Source: Firmicutes bacterium UBA1393
Lineage (GTDB): Bacteria; Bacillota; DTU025
NCBI GenBank assembly: GCA_002305255.1
Contig: DBQN01000051.1
Location: 1 to 25,732 of the forward strand
Length of the DNA: 25,732 nucleotides
Direction: 5' to 3'
The stretch's first letter is position 1. The number at the start of each line of letters is the position of its first letter. The notes below the pieces were generated by a model that saw nothing but the letters and a program-made list of their open reading frames with translations, had not been told where the DNA came from and searched no databases. Both the position numbers and the translations under genes were made by a program. Of this stretch, positions 22,915 through 25,732 are shown in pieces.

Positions 22915-22944
22915 ATTCTACCCGCAGCTGCCGCAGGCTGTCAA
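22915..22944 (-). promoter_or_regulatory. Promoter of the ZIP operon
   Basis: On the minus strand a consensus TTGACA (22944-22939) is followed after 18 bases by TAGAAT (22920-22915), 23 bases ahead of the ZIP start. The match is close to consensus. It lies back to back with the coaX promoter. Confidence 0.65.
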
Positions 22945-22960
22945 AGGCGGCAGGGCGCTG

Positions 22961-22969
22961 TGTTATAAT
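22961..22969 (+). promoter_or_regulatory. Extended -10 promoter of coaX-hflX-dusB
   Basis: TGT followed by TATAAT (22964-22969) is a perfect extended -10 element. No good -35 is present at 17 bases. It is 21 bases upstream of the coaX GTG, so the 5' leader is very short, just enough to include the SD. Confidence 0.6.
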
Positions 22970-22990
22970 TGCCGCGGGAGGGTGGTAGGT

Positions 22991-23773
22991 GTGATCCTTG
23001 CCATTGACATAGGCAATACCAACACCGTCATAGGGGTTTTCGAGGGCGACAAGCTCCTCGCCGACTATCGCATTTCGTCTGATCGCAGCCGCACCGTGGA
23101 TGAGTATGGCCTGCTCCTGCTTCACCTGCTAGACTACAGCTCAATGCCGCGTGGCGAGATCAGCGGCATAATCATCTCGAGCGTGGTTCCGCCTCTGATA
23201 AGTGTATTTGACAACATGTGCAGAAAGTACTTCAACCACGAACCCCTTATCGTCGGCCCCGGGGTGAAGACGGGGATGTCGATAAGGTATGAGAACCCGA
23301 AGGAGGTCGGAGCCGACAGGATAGTCAACGCCGTCGCAGGCTTCGAGCTTTACGGTGGGCCGCTCATCATCGTCGACTTCGGCACCGCCACCACCTTCTG
23401 CGCCATCAACGCCGTAGGCGACTACCTGGGAGGGGCGATAGCGCCCGGTGTCATGATATCAGCTGAGGCCCTCTACGCCAGGGCGGCACGCTTGCCCAGG
23501 GTCGAACTGGTGCGACCGCAGACAGTCATAGGGCGCAATACGGTATCGAGCATGCAGAGCGGGATAGTGTACGGCTTTGCCGGACAGGTAGACGCCATCG
23601 TGCGCAGAATCAAAGGCGAGCTCGGCGCCGACGCTAAGGTAGTGGCCACCGGAGGGCTGGCAGAGATGATCGCGGGAGAGTCGTCCGAAATCGACCTAGT
23701 CAACCCATACCTCACCCTTGAAGGCCTCAGGATGATCTGGGAACGAAACGAGGCTTCCGCCGGGAGCTGGTGA
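22991..23773 (+). CDS. coaX: Type III pantothenate kinase CoaX
   Basis: CoaX phosphorylates pantothenate in the first step of coenzyme A synthesis. It is insensitive to CoA feedback and needs a monovalent cation. The 260-residue protein begins with the ASKHA phosphate motif AIDIGNTNTVIGVFEG (4-19). VGADRIVNAVAGFE and IIVDFGTATTFCAI carry the pantothenate and Asp general-base regions. GIVYGFAGQVDAIV and VVATGGLAEMIA follow as expected. The GTG at 22991 has GGGAGGG (22977-22983) 7 bases upstream and matches the family N-terminus. The frame extends upstream to 22892, but that would include the promoter. The hflX ATG follows three bases after the stop. Confidence 0.95.
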   Translation: MILAIDIGNTNTVIGVFEGDKLLADYRISSDRSRTVDEYGLLLLHLLDYSSMPRGEISGIIISSVVPPLISVFDNMCRKYFNHEPLIVGPGVKTGMSIRYENPKEVGADRIVNAVAGFELYGGPLIIVDFGTATTFCAINAVGDYLGGAIAPGVMISAEALYARAARLPRVELVRPQTVIGRNTVSSMQSGIVYGFAGQVDAIVRRIKGELGADAKVVATGGLAEMIAGESSEIDLVNPYLTLEGLRMIWERNEASAGSW

Positions 23774-23776
23774 AGA

Positions 23777-25138
23777 ATGAACAACACTAGTTACAGCCTG
23801 CAAGCTCCGAACAAGGCAACTGATGAAGACGGGGGATCCGCCCCTGAACGCGCGGTACTGGTAGGGGTGGACGCCTCATCACCCGCAGGCTGGGACATCG
23901 AAGAGTCCCTCGCGGAACTGGCCAGGCTGGTCGAGACCGCCGGCGGCACCGTGGTGGGGCAGGTTATCCAACGCAAACAGAAGCCTGACGCCGCCTACTA
24001 TGTGGGCACCGGCAAGGCTGAGGAGATATCTCTGATGGCGAGTGCCGTCAACGCAGGCCTCGTGGTCTTCGACGACGAGCTCAGCCCTGCGCAGCAGAGG
24101 AACCTCGAGTCGGTGATGAAGGCGCGCGTGATCGATCGCACACAGCTCATCCTCGACATATTCGCCCAGCGGGCGGCATCTGCAGAGGGCAAACTCCAGG
24201 TGGAGTTGGCTCAGCTGCATTACTGGCTTCCAAGACTGGCCGGGCACGGCACTGAGCTGTCGCGGCTCGGCGGCGGTATCGGAACGAGGGGCCCGGGCGA
24301 GACCAAGCTCGAGGTTGACCGACGCACCATCCGTTCGCGAATCGCGGCCATCAAACGCCAGCTGGAGGAGGTGCGCCAGCGCCGCAGCGTGCAGCGGCGG
24401 CGAAGGCGTGAGGCCGACATGCCGGTGGTGGCCTTGGTTGGCTACACGAATGCGGGCAAGTCCAGTATGTTGAATGCGTTGACCGGAGCCGGCACATACG
24501 TGGAAGACAAGCTGTTTGCCACGCTTGACACGACTACCAGGAAGTACACCCTCCCCAGAGGGCAGGCGGTGTTGCTGTCAGATACCGTGGGATTTATCCA
24601 GAAGCTGCCTCACCAGCTCATCATGGCTTTTCGTGCCACACTTGAAGAGGTGACTGAGGCAGATGTGCTGCTTCACGTGGTCGACGCATCGCACCCCAAT
24701 GCTGCTGAGCACTGTGAGGCCGTGTTCGAGGTTCTCGAGGAGATCGGCGCGAGTGAGCACCCGACCATCACCGTACTGAACAAGAGCGATCTGCCGGAGG
24801 CAGCAGGCGCCATCGAGAGGCTCAGGAATGAGTATCCCGTGAGCGTCGCGGTGTCGGCCATCACGGGGACGGGCCTCGACAAGCTTGCCGAGATGATCCA
24901 GGATGAGCTGTCGCCGCGCCGGGTGAGGCTTGAGCTGTCGATGGCTTATGATGATCCCAACATCGCGTTCGTGAGGCGCAAGGCCAAGATCATAAGCGAA
25001 GACTACGCTGATGATGAAGTCAGGATAGTCGCTGAGATGGACCAGTCAGTAGCGGGCCAGTTGAAGAAGGCACGGGGCAAGGGGGCAGGAAATGGAGCTG
25101 GATCTGGAGCAGGAACAGGAGCAGGAAATAGGCAGTAG
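23777..25138 (+). CDS. hflX: GTPase HflX, ribosome-associated
   Basis: HflX is a GTPase that splits stalled or stress-inactivated 70S ribosomes. The 453-residue protein has the N-terminal HflX domain (about 25-215) with YYVGTGKAEEI, FDDELSPAQQRNLE, and the glycine-rich GGGIGTRGPGETKLE (165-179) followed by a basic helical stretch. The G domain has G1 GYTNAGKS (222-229), G3 DTVGFI (269-274) and G4 NKSD. The C-terminus ends in a low-complexity GAGNGAGSGAGTGAGNRQ tail not typical of the family. That tail is encoded by the same DNA that opens the dusB frame. It follows coaX by three bases and is clearly in the same operon. Confidence 0.95.
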   Translation: MNNTSYSLQAPNKATDEDGGSAPERAVLVGVDASSPAGWDIEESLAELARLVETAGGTVVGQVIQRKQKPDAAYYVGTGKAEEISLMASAVNAGLVVFDDELSPAQQRNLESVMKARVIDRTQLILDIFAQRAASAEGKLQVELAQLHYWLPRLAGHGTELSRLGGGIGTRGPGETKLEVDRRTIRSRIAAIKRQLEEVRQRRSVQRRRRREADMPVVALVGYTNAGKSSMLNALTGAGTYVEDKLFATLDTTTRKYTLPRGQAVLLSDTVGFIQKLPHQLIMAFRATLEEVTEADVLLHVVDASHPNAAEHCEAVFEVLEEIGASEHPTITVLNKSDLPEAAGAIERLRNEYPVSVAVSAITGTGLDKLAEMIQDELSPRRVRLELSMAYDDPNIAFVRRKAKIISEDYADDEVRIVAEMDQSVAGQLKKARGKGAGNGAGSGAGTGAGNRQ

Positions 25139-25732
25139 CTCGACCTCACCTCCAGCAGCCAGCCCGGCGACGGAGGCGCGGCACCCAATTCGGGGATTTG
25201 TGATCGGCCGCGGCGAGCACGCTGTCAGCCTCGAGAACCCGCTGGTGCTGGCGCCCATGGCCGGTGTGTGCGATATGCCATATCGCATTCTGTGCAAGGA
25301 GATGGGCTGCGCCCTCGTGTACACCGAGATGATCAGCGCTATGGGCCTGAAGTACGGTGATCGCACCACCTTGAAGATTCTTGAGATTGACAAGGCGGAA
25401 TGGCCCGTGGCTGCTCAGGTATTCGGCTCCGACCCCGACGTGGTGGCCCTTGCCGCGGGCATCATGCAGGAGCGCGGAGCGGCGATGATCGACATCAACA
25501 TGGGCTGTCCGGTGCCGAAGATAGTCAAAGGAGGCGAGGGCTGTGCGCTGATGCGCCGGCCTGAGCTGGCGGCAACCATAGTCAGGCGTGTCAAGCAGAG
25601 CGTCGGTATTCCCGTGACCGTCAAGATGCGTAAGGGCTGGGACGAACACCTCGAGAATGCCGTAGAGGTCGCCCAGGCCTGCGAGGAAGCGGGGGCCGAC
25701 GCCATTGCTGTACACGGGCGCACTAGAGAGCA
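25092..25732 (+). CDS. dusB: tRNA-dihydrouridine synthase DusB, partial at the right edge
   Basis: Dus enzymes reduce uridines in the tRNA D-loop with FMN and NADPH. NPLVLAPMAGVCDMPYRIL is the N-terminal FMN-binding block. QVFGSDPDVVALAA, then DINMGCPVPKIVKGGEG, contains the catalytic Cys (GCP). VTVKMRKGW and IAVHGRTRE follow, and the frame is cut by the window end at about two-thirds of a normal ~320-340 residue protein. Two starts are possible. The ATG at 25092 gives an N-terminus rich in Glu/Gln (MELDLEQEQEQEIGSS) and overlaps hflX by 47 bases. The GTG at 25200, with GGGGA just upstream, gives a family-typical N-terminus (MIGRGEHAVSLENP). I list the longer form; the shorter one is equally likely. 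Confidence 0.88.
   Translation, partial: MELDLEQEQEQEIGSSSTSPPAASPATEARHPIRGFVIGRGEHAVSLENPLVLAPMAGVCDMPYRILCKEMGCALVYTEMISAMGLKYGDRTTLKILEIDKAEWPVAAQVFGSDPDVVALAAGIMQERGAAMIDINMGCPVPKIVKGGEGCALMRRPELAATIVRRVKQSVGIPVTVKMRKGWDEHLENAVEVAQACEEAGADAIAVHGRTRE

Noticed and set aside
22892..22990. Upstream extension of coaX to 22892
   Set aside because: It would place the start next to the ZIP start and translate through the -10 element; the GTG at 22991 with an SD fits the family N-terminus.

Overview
The window is a gene-dense, high-GC bacterial chromosome segment. Strong AGGAGG-type ribosome binding sites, GTG/TTG starts, a type III pantothenate kinase, a LiaF-like protein and a LysM-GH18 protein point to a high-GC member of the Bacillota (Firmicutes). 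That assignment is an inference, since there is no rRNA or other marker gene here. I see no tRNA, rRNA, CRISPR array, transposase or phage gene. The region looks like ordinary chromosome with some unusual details.

Layout. Positions 1-328 hold what looks like a decayed HD-GYP domain gene plus a perfect hairpin. Then come an MFS transporter (329-1609), a promoter and a translationally coupled two-gene ABC exporter (1761-4273), the convergent tRNA 2-thiouridylase gene mnmA (4331-5521, minus), and a 420-base gap with GGTTGGCGGT-type repeats. A TIGR00300-family (ornithine cyclodeaminase-like) gene (5944-7173) ends at a clear terminator. Nicotinamidase (7324-7941) and a three-gene proton-translocating transhydrogenase locus, pntAA-pntAB-pntB (8003-11649), follow. 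After a long stem-loop there is a DMT-family transporter (11775-12728), then a convergent terminator.

A secreted GHL10-type protein (12814-14586, minus) is divergent from a run of four genes: gamma-glutamyltransferase, LiaF-like membrane protein, an unknown anchored protein and a YjjG/YfnB-type HAD phosphatase (14763-19026). On the minus strand follow an Old-Yellow-Enzyme oxidoreductase overlapping a PpnP-type nucleoside phosphorylase, a LysM-GH18 protein with its own promoter, and a coupled pair of an ECF S-like membrane protein and a ZIP metal transporter. The ZIP gene is divergent from coaX-hflX-dusB, which runs off the right edge.

Most notable is PntB. It is about 699 residues rather than the usual ~460-500 because the NADP(H)-binding domain III is present twice in tandem, with about 88% identity by hand count and a 66-base identical DNA stretch. 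Both copies keep the nucleotide-binding and domain-interface motifs, and flexible Ala/Ser/Thr-rich linkers separate them. Both copies also appear to lack the Lys-Arg pair that holds the NADP 2'-phosphate in the E. coli and Rhodospirillum enzymes. Nicotinamidase next door makes the locus a pyridine-nucleotide neighbourhood. Other points of interest are a GH18 domain without its catalytic Glu, a palindrome centred on the -10 box of that gene, a minigene and hairpin leader in front of pntB, a 10-base tandem repeat carrying SD and ATG in front of ggt, and a low-complexity stretch read in two frames at the hflX/dusB junction.
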